Assembly: GCA_026545225.1 (NCBI GenBank)
Contig: CM048845.1
Coordinates: 80,218,533-80,282,532, forward strand
Reading direction: 5' to 3'
Source: Cornus controversa
Lineage: Eukaryota > Streptophyta > Magnoliopsida > Cornales > Cornaceae
Length of the DNA: 64,000 nt
In this document: one piece after another, positions 47,690 to 59,760 of the stretch
How the letters are laid out: each line of letters opens with the position of its first letter
Position numbering within the stretch: position 1 is the first letter of the stretch
Program-made: the position numbers and the translations under genes
Notes under the pieces: generated by a model
Seen by the model: only the letters and a program-made list of their open reading frames with translations
Databases searched by the model: none
What the model was told of the DNA's origin: nothing

Positions 47690-50600
47690 CTTATGCTATG
47701 TTTGGTTGGAGGGATGGAAGAGAGGAGGGTTGGATGATATTTGTTATCTTTGGTTGGAAGGAAGGAAAGATAGGAGGAAGCAAGGAGGGATGACACATCC
47801 CTCCTAATTGACGATTTTGTATCTGCCCAAAATTGGACCGAAAAGCGGAGGGAAGGAATGAGAAGTTGACCTAAAATTATGAAATACTTATTTTAACCTT
47901 GAATTGATTACAAAATTTCAATACCTAATCTAACACTGAATTGATTACCAAATTTTCAAAATAATGTTTTATTACAGTGTTTTAGGTTCACAAAGGTAAA
48001 TTTGGCATTAATCTGCAACTTTATGAATGACTATCTCAAAAAATACAAGTTTCATAGAATCGATAATTGTTTGAAAGTATATCATGTAGCTCACAACTTC
48101 CAAGTGAATTTAGTGAAATTTATTTATTTTTCTTCAATTGATGAGGTTATGTTGGTAAAAGTATATAAAAACTATTATTTTCTTTCTTCCAACCAAATAA
48201 AAAAAGGTTGTCACTCCATCAATCCTTTATACGATCCCTTCCATTCAACCAAACAAAAAGTGGAGGAGACACAATCACTTTCCTAGGGATGTCTCATCCC
48301 CCTCCCCCTTTCTCTTCCATTCATTTTCCATCTATCCAACCAAACAGAGCATAAAGTTCTTCTTGATTCAATTATTATTTTTTAAATAGCCTCAAGGAAC
48401 TAGAACAAAGACAACTGGAGTTTGAAAACTACAACAATAAGAGTTTATCGATTTTTAGTTCTTAGAAAACAGAAAACAAACCAAATAGGCCTTTAAAGTA
48501 AAATTGTGAAGATGATAATATGAAACAAAATTTGGGGGGGGGGGGGGAGGGGGGATTTTTGCACTGAGAAAATGAGTAGACCCCTTTGAGGAAAGCAAGT
48601 TAGATGTTACTAATAGTAAATTCCTTTCTTTCATTTTCTTTTCCTCTCCCTTTCTTAGTTATTTTCATTTCATTTACTGTGAATTAAAATCAAAACAGAG
48701 CCTTAGGAGGAAAGGGGCAAGTAAATTTCAACATAAACACGTACAAATGTCCTTAGTGAATCCTTTATCATTTATTTAAACCAATTCCCTTCTTCTAAAC
48801 CATAATTTTAGCCATTATTTGTACCTTTTTCCTTCTTACTTTAAGTTAGATTGGTAGCTTATAGTACTATAGAAATATGTGACATGAAAGGCTGATTATA
48901 TATCCAGTGTACTCTCCGTTGATTGTGGATTTTTCTTAGTTTATGCACATTTCAAACTAATGGAACTCTTTAAGTAGTTCCAATATGTTTGCCAATTTAT
49001 TTTATATTCTTGCAAGCCTGTTGAGGTGTCTCAAGAGCTTGAGAAGGGTGTACTTTTTAAGGAGAAATATAAGAATAAGAAGTCTAGATCATTCGCAATA
49101 CAACACGCGTGGTATACTGCGGTGAATGGGCAGGGTTATTTGTATGTGTGGTCATGCCACACATGTGGATGATCCTAGCCGTCTGTGTTCTAACAGCAGA
49201 GGATTCAATATCTTATAGGTGTGTTTTTTTATGTCTCCTTTGACTTCCTTTTCCTCTTGGGGTGTTAGAGGTTTATTTTCTTGGCTGAGAGTTGGTTTAC
49301 TTGTGCCCCAAAATCCTAAAAGGCCAGACTCTCCGACATCTGACTTTGAGAGAAAGGATCCCACCTCTTTCTCACAGTCGGCTGTTGGGGGAGTCGGTTC
49401 ATGTATCATTGCTCTATATATAATCTAGAAATTAGGATTGATCTTATTTAGACCCCCAAATATGTTTAGTTTCCACAACAGAGATTTCATTTCCTTTACC
49501 GAAAAAAGAAAAAGAAAAAAAAGAATAGTCAATTCATTTACTTGCTCCTTGTCTACATTATGTGCCAGTGATGAAGATATAATAGGTTTCCTTGATTTGC
49601 AAGAGAAATTATGCATTTGTACTGTAGATTTTTGCATTTGCTATATGAACTTCCATAGTTGTAAGATTCAAAATTCTCATTACTCTCAAATGCCTAGTTT
49701 TGGAAAAAAGACTGGTCATGCATCATTAGGCTAACAATTTACTTGATGGTGTTTTCTTTTCAGGATAACATTATTTCAATCTTTTTTCCTGCAAGGGATC
49801 AAACTAACTTCACCAGCAGTGGCAACAGCTATGCCAAACCTTGCTCCAGGACTCATCTTTGTTATCGCTTGGGTTTTTAGGTGCCGAGTCCTACTTTCTA
49901 TCATCAACACACACTGTTATATAAAAAAATGTGCTAATTTTTATTAAAGAGCTCTGCTTCAATTGGTTAGAATAATAAAGGTGAATAGTTTAAATTTTTA
50001 GGCAATTTCAATGTAGTTGTATCCATGAGTAGGGTTGCAAATGAATTGAGCCGAGTAAAGCTTGAGCCTGCTCGGGCTCGGGCTCGTTTGTTTCTGAGCT
50101 CATTCAGCTCGGGCTTATGATGAGCTCAAAAAGCTGAGCTCGGGCTTGTCATTATTTTTAGAAGTTCAGGCTCGGCTTGTTTAATAAAAAAATTCTTTCG
50201 GACTCGTGTTCAAGATCGATTGAGGTTGTTCATGAACCTAAACGAGCCTACACAAGCCAATGTTCATGAACATATTCACGATATTTCGAGCCCTAAACGA
50301 GCTCTAAACGAAGTTTGTTCACGAACATAAACGAGCTCATGTTCACGAGCCTACACGAGTCGAGCCCAACATTGTTCGGGCTCGGCTCGTTTATTAAACG
50401 AGCCTAGAAACCAAGCTCGAGCTCGGCTCATTTCCTTAACGAACGAGCTCGAGCTACTCACGAGTAGCTCAGTTTATTTGCAGCCCTATTCATGAGTTTT
50501 TCTTTGTCTCAGCGAAGGACATTCAAAATTAGAAGAGACTTTTTATGTTAACGCAAGCTTTGGCTTAGGATGTACCAATGATACAATACTCAAGATTGTA

Positions 50601-53600
50601 CCATTGATTAATGGATAAAATTTTCATTACTTTTAATCACCTACCGAATTAAAATTCAATTTATTTTTCAAAATTGTATAATCTGCATCCTTTTTTCATG
50701 CAGGTTAGAGAGAGTAAAAATAAGTTGCAAGTACAGCCAAGTCAAAATTGTAGGAACATTGTTGTGTGTGGTCGGTGCTATTATAATGAGCATAATGCAC
50801 AGTCCCTTAAACACTACCAAGGCAAAAGAGGCTCAACTATCGACTCTTTTGACTGATGATAACATATTTGATAAACAGAAGATTATTGGCTGTGTGTATC
50901 TCATGGCAGCAGTATTTATTTTATCGAGCACTATTGTCTTGCAGGTAGGTAGCTTGAAAATTTTGGACATGAAGATGGTTTAGAATGTTGTAAATACTTG
51001 TCTTTAGAGTGTTTTCTTTTTCAATAATTAATTATGTTTTACAGGCCATAACATTGGTTGATTTTCCAGCACCAGTGTCCATGTGTGCAATAACGTCGTT
51101 AATAGGTGGGATAACTACTGCGATCCTACAGCTGATTCAAGAACACAAATTGGAAACTGGGTGGCCAGTAATGAGTTTTCGAGACCTAATTGGCTATTCT
51201 TTACTGGTAAAATCACTTTCCTCTGCTTTCAATTATAAATTTTGTCTATGTATGTGTCTGTGGAGAGGTGACGCAACAAAGTTATTTCAATCCATGTGTC
51301 ACTGTCATTTATAATGTTAAAAATGAAGTCTGTCTGGACTCTGGAGTCTTATCCAACCAGCTAGCACACTCGCCCCTAGACTAATGCACATTTTTTTTTA
51401 TATGTGTATCTGTCACTTTTATTCATTCCATGTTCATTCAACACACCATAATCTTGAATTTAAATATTAATTTGTGAATAAAGACAAGTGTATGATGTTA
51501 ACAAGTTATATATATATAAAAGATCTCAAGAAATGGAATATCTCAAGATGTTTGTATCAATGGTCTGGGTATGAAGGAACCAGAATACAGGTCATTTACA
51601 CTCAGCATCACCAGGGCTGACCTTGTTGTGCTTGTTGGTAGAGGAAGCAACAGATTTCATCACTTTCTCAACAGCCATGTTATCACCTTCTTCTCCTTCG
51701 CAGGAATGAGGCTCAACAATAGAGGCAATAGTTGAAGGATGAGCGAATTTGAAACAATTCCTCCTGCCCCTCATCTCCTCTTCCCCCCCACTCACCATTC
51801 CTAAATACTCATTTTCAGTCCCAAAGAAGAAACCTTATCAATACCCCCCACGGCCAAATGCATAAACCATTAAGCCATTTGATATATGCCACTCGCCACC
51901 TCCAAAATCACCCATAAAACCAACCAACCAACCATAACCATCCCTCTGACCATAGCGTTAATCTATCCCCTTCTTCCTACACAAAAATCTTGCAGATCCT
52001 TTAAAATGATAAACAACTTAATCCAAATAATGAAGTGCTCTCCAACATTGTTCTTCTTCCAGAAGGTCTTGATCCCACTCTCATGGACACAAACAAAGCA
52101 GATCTCATTCTTGCTGTGGACACCCTTAGGAAACAGTTTGCTGCTACCAATAGAGAAGTTGGTAAGCTCTCTCACTCACATTCAATCCAGGAGCAAGCTA
52201 TGAAGACCCATTGCCAAAAAATTGAGCTTCTACAAGTCTAAATCTCTGATAAATTGAAGGCAAGTGCATCTGATTATGCAGGTAAGTCCTATCACTTACA
52301 TGATCATCGGACATTTATCTCTGTTGGAAGCTTTGATATACCTCTCTCCCCTATGTCCCCCACCTTCAACATTCCTTTACCACCACCATCAGCAACATCA
52401 TCCCTCCTCTCCGTAAACCCTCCCATAACCCGCAGCTACAGAGCAATCCCCTGCTCAATCCTCCCTCAGCACAGTACGAACCAGACTCACGTGACCCGCA
52501 GGCGGGTGTTATCACGCCATTTCAAATTATGTTGCACAACTGCCTATACCTACCAATTACGGCTCTAGTCACAATCACACTTTTCCCCATTCTTTCGGCA
52601 GACCACCCTAATTGTGCACACCATTTTCACGTGACATCCCCTCAAATAAGCCAACTCTTTCACCTACCACTGCAAACCTTACCGAACCAAGCAACCCCAA
52701 AAGCTGGTTTGATGACACTGCTTTTCAACCACCGCATTCTCCCATGTTCCTACAGTTCCATCAACCTATCATATCTAATGGTATCCCAATGGTTGACCCG
52801 CCCATTTCTGTTTCCAATGAAGGCATAAACAAGTGGCGATCCACCTTAGTTGGACATTTCATTAGATCAAAAGTTCCATTTAGATTGGTTGAGTCTATTG
52901 CCTTCAAACTATGGGGGTAAGCATGGCCTTCAGGGGGTGATTGCAAACTCAAAGGGATTCTACCTCTTTCATTTTAGCAATGAATTCTCTGCTACTACTA
53001 AACTCTATGATGGCCCATGGGTTTTTGCCAACAAACAAATAAACCTTATGAAATGGAGCCCGGATATCAATCTTGATATTGAGCTAGTGGAAAAACTACC
53101 CATATGGGTTAAATTCTTCAACATCCCACTCCAATTCTGGACAAGCTCGGGTCTAAGTTACATTGGCAGTGCTATTGGTAGGCTATTGTATGCTGACAAG
53201 GTAACCCAATCAATGAAGAGAATTGATTTCGCAAGATTGTGCATTGAAATTGATCCTTCATCCCCCCTCATTGACCAATTCCAGCCTAACATCGAAAACA
53301 ACAAAACAATGACAATCCATGTTCCATACCCTTGGAAGCCATCCTCATGCTCCAAATGCCACACTTTTAACCACACTCTTACTAACTATCTAATTTCTCT
53401 ACCTCCCACAACTTCAGAAAACAATCCTGTTGAGCCCATCCACACTGAATGGAAAACGGTTTCTAGAAAGAAACTTTCCATCCCCTATAAAAATCTTACC
53501 ACCACTCATCACCAAACATCGTCATCGCCTCCCCTCAACAACCTTGTACCACAAAATGATCCTCCATCACCACTTGCACTCATCACTACCCACCTATGTG

Positions 53601-56600
53601 ATGTATCTAACCATGCTTCCTCTAACCCACATTCTTCAACCCATTCCCCTCCTTTCCACCAATCCCCCTTATTACAGTTCCTGCTACACACACGATCCCT
53701 CTACCATCCCCTATTCCTGCAAAATATTTCAAACCTATCAAACTTGTGGTTAACCTATCACATGCCACTCCCTTCCCTATACCATCTCAAACATGTTTTA
53801 ACCATCCTCAAATTCCATCAAGCCCAATCACTATTGCCAATCAATTTGCAGCTCTCTTTGAAGATAATGACTCATGCAACAATGAGATTTTTGCTGGCAC
53901 AGATGTTGTTGAACCCTCCTTTGTTGATGCTGCTATGCCTATTAAACAAAATGTTAATGAACTTGAAATGGATGACTCTGACTCAATCCATGATTCAAGC
54001 TTTGAGGCTAACTCGGCCTTCTCATCTTTGGCAGTCAATTCCTGCTGTAAAAAGAAAGGCAAACATTTCAAAGGCAAAAACAAGATAAAAAATTGCAATG
54101 CCAAGAAGCATCAGCCCAAACAACAGACAAAGTACACCTTAAAAGGTTTCAAAGGTCTGATTAGCACATATAGATCTGTTTTCAGATGAATCTTATCTCA
54201 TGGAACATTAAGGGTCTCAATTCCCCTATCAAGCAACTAGAAATTAAGAACCTTTTAGCAGACAACAGCACTGGTATTCTTGCTATCCTTGAAATAAAAG
54301 TTCAAGAATGTAACAAAGACCACATCTTCAAATACATCTCTGGCTCACCTTCTTCTCCATAGATGGTCATTGATAACTACCAGAAATCCTCTATGGGTAG
54401 AATTTGGATTATTTTCAACTCCTGACTGTTTAGTGTCCAAGTTCTTGATCAATCTGAGCAAGTAATTCATTGCCTTATCAGAGAAAATGGTTCTTATTCC
54501 CACTTCAATGCATCCTTCATCTGTGGTCTTAACATTAGGCTTGGCAGACAAAGCTTATGGTCCAACCTGATTAATCACTCATCCATTATCCAACAGAATG
54601 CATGGATTCTCATAGGAGACTTCAACTCAGTCCTGCACATCAATGAGAAGTATGGTGGTAACATTCGATGGGCTGCTAGCATTTTTGATTTTAAGAATTA
54701 TGTTAGTTATATTTGTGTTGAAGATCTAAGGCTCACTGGGGTCTTTTTCACATGGTCCAACCAGAGCCCTCGAATTGCTAATATCACCAGAAAATTAGAT
54801 AGGGTAATGGTATACCCCTCATGGAACCTTTTGTATCCTAACTCCAAATGCACTTTCCTACCCCAAAATATCTCTGATCACAGCCTATGTGTGGTGTCCC
54901 TTGGTCCACCACCTTCTCTAAGACCTCTCCCTTTCAAATTCTTCAATTTTTGGACCACTAATCCCTTTTTCCTAGAAGCTGTTGAACAAGTATGGCAATC
55001 TCAGGTTTATGGTTCGCCTATATTTAGGGTAACACAAAAGCTTAAACTCTTAAAACCAATCCTTAGAGGCCTTAACAGAAAATTTTTCAGCACCATCACT
55101 TCTAGAGTCTAATCCTCAAAATCTGAACTTTTGAAATGCCAGATTAATCTTGACTCTCACCCTACTGATCACAACCTTAGACAGGTTGAGAAATCCTTAT
55201 TGCACACTTATACCCATCCTAGCCTATGTGAAGAGCAAATGTGGAAGCAAAAATCCAGAATAAAATGACTCTCTGCTGGTGATCAAAATACTATTTTTTT
55301 CTTCAAAATGGCCACTTCAAGACAAAACAAAAATAAGATTCAGAGCATTACCTTATCATCTGGCATCTCCTCTAATGAGAAAGATGATATTCATGATGCA
55401 TTCATTTCTCATTTCCATGACCTTCTGAACTCCACCTCATGTTACCCTGGAAAGAAACTTCTATCACAATACATCTCACCATGCCTACCCTCTAATTCCA
55501 TATCCTCACTCACCACTATCCCATCTGATCTTGAAATTCAGAAATGTCTTTTCTCCTTTGGCAATGGCAAATCACCAGGCCCTGATGGCTACACATCCTT
55601 TTTCTTTAAAGAAACCTGGAGTATTCTTAGTGTAGAGGTCACCAATGTTATTAGAGATTTTTTCATTTCAAGAAAGATCCTCAAAGAAATAAACTCAACA
55701 CTTCTTGCTCTTGTCCCAAAAGTCCAAAATGCTTCATCTGTTAATGATTTCAGGCCCATTACTTGTTGCAATACTCTCTACAAGTGTATTTCTAAACTAA
55801 TTACAAACAAGCTTAAGCCTTTGCTCCTCTCCATCATCAATAAAGCACAATCATCCTTTATTAAAGAAAGAAGGATAGCTGACAACATTTTCATTGCACA
55901 AGAATTGCTACATGGTTATCATAAACAGTCCTTAATCCCAAAATGTACTGTCAAGGTTGATCTGAGAAAAGCTTTTGACACTTTGAATTGGGATTTTATG
56001 CTTGATACCCTGTCATTGATGGGATTTCCCCCAACTTTCATTCATTGGATTAGACTGTGCATTTTCACCCCTAGTTTCTTAATTTTCCTCAATGGTGAAA
56101 CACATGGATTCTTCAAAAGTAAAAGAGGAATTAGGCAAAGTGACCCTCTGTCACCTTTCCTTTTTGTGATAGCAATGGAAGTCCTATCTCTTATCCTTAC
56201 CAAGAAAACTCATGAAAACCCTTTATTCACTCACCATTGGAAGTGCAAACAGTTAGAATTAACTCACCTAAACTTTACAGATGATTTGCTTCTGTTTGTA
56301 CATAGATCCCTCAACTCAATATCTATAATCAAAGAGGCATTTGACATTTTCAGTTCCCTTTCAGGACTTGAAGCCAACCCTTATAAGAGTCACATCTTCT
56401 TCTCTAGTGTCCCCCAACCTGTACAAGATAACATTTCCAACTTGCTAAGCTTTCAAATGGGAGATCTTCCCTTTACATACCTGGGTGTGCCACTCACATC
56501 CTCTATACTGAACTCCACACATTGTTCTACTCTAGTTGAAAAAATCTCAGGTAGAATCTCACATTGGTCAAGCAAGTCTCTCTTTTATGCAAGTAGACTC

Positions 56601-58733
56601 ATACTATACAAAATAGTTCTATGCAATATCCAACTCTACTGGATGAACATCTTCATCCTCCCCAAGTTAACTATCAATCTCATCAACATTATTATAAGAA
56701 AATTTCTATGGTCAGGCTCTTCTCCAATCAGGAAACACGCATGGCTTAATATTTGTCTCCCCAAAGAAAGTGGTGGACTTGGCCTTCCCAAACTTTTTGA
56801 TTTAAATAGAACTGCCATGCTCAAGCACATATGACATCTTTTCAAGTTCCCTGACAGCATTTGGTCACAATGGATCTTCACAAATATTGTTAAGTAGAAG
56901 AATTTCTGGGACATTAACATTCCAACACAATGCTCTTGGTCACTTAGGAAGCTGTTACAACTGAGACAACTAGCTAGACAACTAATTACTACTAAAATTG
57001 GGGATGGAACTCATCTTTCACTATGGTTTGACTCTTGGCATCCCTTAGGTCCATAGGTAGACAAGGTTCATCACAACATCTCCCTAAGCACCTCTATTGG
57101 GAGATATGCAAAGGTTTGTGACATAATAAGAAATAGAAATTAGTCTATTCCCCCTTGCCTCCAAAGGCTCTTACCTGAGCTAAGAGACACATCTACCCTG
57201 CCAGTTCCTACCCCTTCCTCACCTGACCAAATTCTCTGGAACTTGTTTCCTTCATTCTCCCTATCTCTTACCATGAATTCAAACTCTCCCCCTCCAGCTC
57301 CAGTAAACTGGCATTAGATTATGTGGTTTAGAAGCAATATTCTAAGACACAGCTTCATTCTGTGGACAACAACATTACGAAAACTTTCAACATTGGACAG
57401 CCATTCAATGGCCTACAAAATGATTCCAAATCATTGCTGCTTGTGCCTGTAGAACAGTGAAACACCCTCTCACTTTTTCTTTTAATGTCCATTCTCCACC
57501 ATTGTTTGGAAACACTTTCAGACCTTGTGTAACTTTCAAGTAAACTGCCTGACCTGGGAAGACCTTCTTGATTGGGCTTCTACAAATTGGACACACCTAA
57601 TTCTTTATCTCTCACAAATATTACTTTTTATAGCATGTGTTTACTTCATTTAGAATGAAAGGAATTGCAGAGCTCTTAGTGACAAAGCTACTTCCCATCA
57701 ATAACTTATTCAATGCATCTCAAGAACAATCAAGCTTAGACTTCACTCATGCTCCTTCAAAGATTGCAAAGCAGCCAGACAATTTGTAACCATTTGGCAT
57801 CTTCCCAGCATATCACTAAGGCCACCAAGGAAACCCCCAGACCTCCCACCATTATCTTTAAATCAAGGTCCAATCTCCTAATCCATTTTCCAAATTCCAA
57901 CCCTAACCAATTTCTTAGCCTTCCCAATTCTCACTATCTTGCTATAGATGCCCAATGGCTGCTTTTGTACATGTTCTAGCTCCTTTGTATGTATATTATT
58001 TGTACTAAGCTTAATGTTTAAGGCCACAAAGCCTTGTTCACTCTTTATGGAGTTGGTTGTACACTTCTTCTTTTCATCAATATACTTACTTACCTTACCA
58101 AAAAAAAAAATTATATATATATATATATATGTATCTGTTTTGTTTGATCGAACTTGTTTAATTTTTGCTGCATAGGGGGGAACAATTACTGGGGCTTGTG
58201 TGAGCTTTAATGGATGGGCAATAAAGAAAAGAGGACCAGTGATGGTATCCATGTTTGGTCCCATTGCAACTGTCATCTCAGTCATCCTCTCTGCCATAAC
58301 CATTGGAGACTCCATTACTATCGGAAGGTACATTAATTGGTCTCCCTACCAATCAATATTCTATAAGTACTCTTAGTTGCTCAAATTTGTAGCAACAGAA
58401 TCAAAAAGTACACACACACACATCACACATGTTGCAAATTCTTATGAGTTGCTCAAATTTGTAACTATAGAATCAAAAAGTACACACACACACACATCAC
58501 ACATGTTGCAAATTCTTATGAGTTGCTCAAATTTGTAGCTATATAATCAAAAAGTACACACACATGTTGCAAATTCTTATGAGTTGCTTTCTTAATGCAG
58601 CCTTGTTGGGATGCTTCTTATGTTTACCGGACTCTACTTTGTGCTATGGGCTAAAGGGAAAGAATCTCTTTCCATCAAGGTTGGAGACACCTTGAAAAGT
58701 GAGTACGATATGGAGAAGCCTCTCTTGTCTTAA
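46522..58733 (+). CDS. WAT1-related (EamA-domain) membrane transporter, 7 exons
   Basis: Exons: 46522-46730, 46901-46966, 49764-49880, 50704-50944, 51045-51206, 58176-58327, 58601-58733. They total 1080 nt, 359 aa plus stop, all in frame. Hydrophobic segments recur throughout, as in the ten-helix drug/metabolite transporter fold. Examples are FTIIGGLIVVQLIYAGNSFL, LIIFSAFCTFIVLSPPSILF, AMPNLAPGLIFVIAWVF, TLLCVVGAIIMS, VYLMAAVFILSSTIVLQ and LVGMLLMFTGLYFVLW. The family includes Arabidopsis WAT1, a vacuolar auxin exporter; the closest recalled match is At5g47470, whose substrate is unknown. Intron 1 starts with GC instead of GT (AG|GCATGT), the only donor that keeps frame. Introns 2, 3 and 5 carry transposons; intron 5 is 7 kb because of a LINE. 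ATG 46525 is an alternative start one codon later. The C-terminus (DMEKPLLS) is short and cytosolic in type. Confidence 0.92.
46731..46900 (+). other. GC-AG intron 1 of the WAT1-related gene, mostly microsatellite
   Basis: This 170-bp intron starts GCATGT and ends TTTGCAG. It is largely (CT)n at 46743-46772, (TA)n at 46772-46790, (AC)n at 46792-46806 and (TA)n at 46830-46868. Confidence 0.75.
47693..48351. mobile_element. MITE-like non-autonomous DNA transposon, about 660 bp
   Basis: The left end tgctatgtttggttggaggg mirrors the right end, whose reverse complement reads tgctctgtttggttggatag. Further in, gatgacacatccctcctaat mirrors gggatgagacatccct, so the inverted repeats extend over 100 bp. 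TA lies outside both ends, a possible target site. Termini of the TGTTTGG type resemble Harbinger or hAT MITEs. It sits in intron 2 of the WAT1-related gene. Confidence 0.65.
48534..48554 (+). repeat. Poly-G tract
   Basis: Fourteen consecutive G, one A, then six G lie in intron 2 of the WAT1-related gene. The run could form a G-quadruplex; it could also be partly an assembly length error. Confidence 0.8.
50030..50488. mobile_element. hAT-type MITE, 459 bp
   Basis: The ends are inverted repeats: left TAGGGTTGCAAATGAATTGAGC, right (reverse complement) TAGGGCTGCAAATAAACTGAGC. The interior is made of recurring gctcgggctcg, cgagctc and gttcacgaac words in mirrored order. The 8-bp flanks TCCATGAG (50022-50029) and TTCATGAG (50489-50496) differ at one base and fit the hAT target duplication. 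It lies in intron 3 of the WAT1-related gene. A decayed relative is at 63156-63436. Confidence 0.85.
51519..58110 (+). mobile_element. L1-type LINE, near full length (6.6 kb), in intron 5 of the WAT1-related gene
   Basis: The right end is TTACTTACCTTACC plus poly-A at 58100-58110. The direct repeat TTATATATATATA at 51506-51518 and 58111-58123 is a likely target duplication, though low in complexity. ORF1 (about 52250-54190) encodes a DUF4283-like region (GFYLFHFSNE, LYDGPWVFANKQINLMKWSP, LPIWVKFFNIP) and a degenerate zinc knuckle (CSKCHTFNHT); it is shifted in frame near 52917. ORF2 starts at 54186 with the endonuclease (LISWNIKGLN; WILIGDFNSVL; SDHSL) and has several in-frame stops between 54300 and 55270. 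Reverse transcriptase is open at 55308-56834 (GKSPGPDGYT, KVDLRKAFDTLNWDFM, RGIRQSDPLSPFLFV, FTDDLLLF with both catalytic Asp). The zinc-ribbon tail follows, with stops. The element is in the same sense as the host gene and is not autonomous now. Confidence 0.88.
58328..58600 (+). repeat. Intron 6 of the WAT1-related gene, built of three tandem units
   Basis: Units of 72, 74 and 61 bp begin at about 58375, 58447 and 58521, and a fourth partial unit begins at 58582. Each carries agttgctcaaatttgta, atcaaaaagtacacacac and catgttgcaaattcttatg. The length differences lie mainly in the (AC)n part. The repeats fill most of the 273-bp intron without disturbing the donor (GTACAT) or acceptor (ATGCAG). 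Confidence 0.88.
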
Positions 58734-59760
58734 ATTTTTAGTCGAAATGGTTAGTTGGTCTGAATTAATAAGTCATTAGGACTAGGGTAGAATATGCAAA
58801 GGAAAATTAAAATCAGTTTTGATTTTGCTTTGGTGTTAGATAAACTCAATGTAACTTGTTCTAGCCCAAGATATTTAAATCGTGCATTTCATGCTGAAGT
58901 ATAATTTACGAAAACAAGACATGAATGATCTAATGGAGCAATTAGATCTAAATTGTAACTATGTTGTTTAGTGTACATAATGCTCCAATAGCAAATGGTT
59001 GTTTGCAGTTAATTCATATATGGTGATATTATCTACACATCACATTATTTATATGGCATGGAACATCTTATTGAGCTTAATTCATGTGGAGAGTACATAG
59101 TTTGCATTAAACAATTTGTGTTCTTATATACCAGCTTAAATCGTGATTGAAAGCAAATGAGACCAATCTTGCAGGCAGATATATATAATGGTGGTGTACC
59201 TATATATAATTATGCCTAACTTCATATTTAGTCATCAAACTATATACCTAAACAAGTTGCCTACTGATACATGAAGTTCTCTTCGAAAAGCTTTAATTAT
59301 TAGTATTTTTTAGGTTTATGTGCTTAATTGTTTCAAATTCATTTGGGAATTTTTGACCACGAGTTGATTTAATAGAAATTTTCATACTTTTGGATTTGAC
59401 AAGTCTTGTAGCCTAGAATTGGAGCAGAATCTATAAAAATGGAGTTGTACAACAAATTATTTTTATAGAGTATATATATATAGATATAGATATAGATAGT
59501 GGTTTTATTGGTTTTTGTTAAGGTGTCCTTTCTTTGTTATCCTCTAAGCTACGCCAAATGATTTCTTGAATGGTTTTCAAACGGATCAGGATCCTCTCCA
59601 TTATTTTTTCTCTTCTTTACTCGTGGTACTCAATTAGATAGTTTAGAATATTCACATCAGCTCCTTGATATTTATCATGAAATTTTCAAATTAGGTATCG
59701 TATATTAATGAATAATCAACTAACTTGGAAAATTTACCTTGGTTAGTGTCACAAGGGTCA
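58734..59760 (+). other. 3' UTR and downstream flank of the WAT1-related gene
   Basis: This is AT-rich sequence after the stop at 58731-58733. No further exon was seen. A short (TA)n/(GATATA)n tract lies at 59470-59500. Confidence 0.45.

Noticed and set aside
49152-49428. Overlapping plus and minus frames in WAT1 intron 2
   Set aside because: No domain, no codon pattern and no splice context; they are probably chance frames in repeat-like DNA.
51592-51798. Minus-strand 68-codon frame (MVSGGEEEMRGRR...)
   Set aside because: It lies within the LINE 5' leader, antisense to it, with no recognisable family.
52035-54189. Several overlapping open frames as host genes in WAT1 intron 5
   Set aside because: They carry DUF4283 and zinc-knuckle features and sit directly before an endonuclease/reverse transcriptase, so they are LINE ORF1, shadow frames or its leader.
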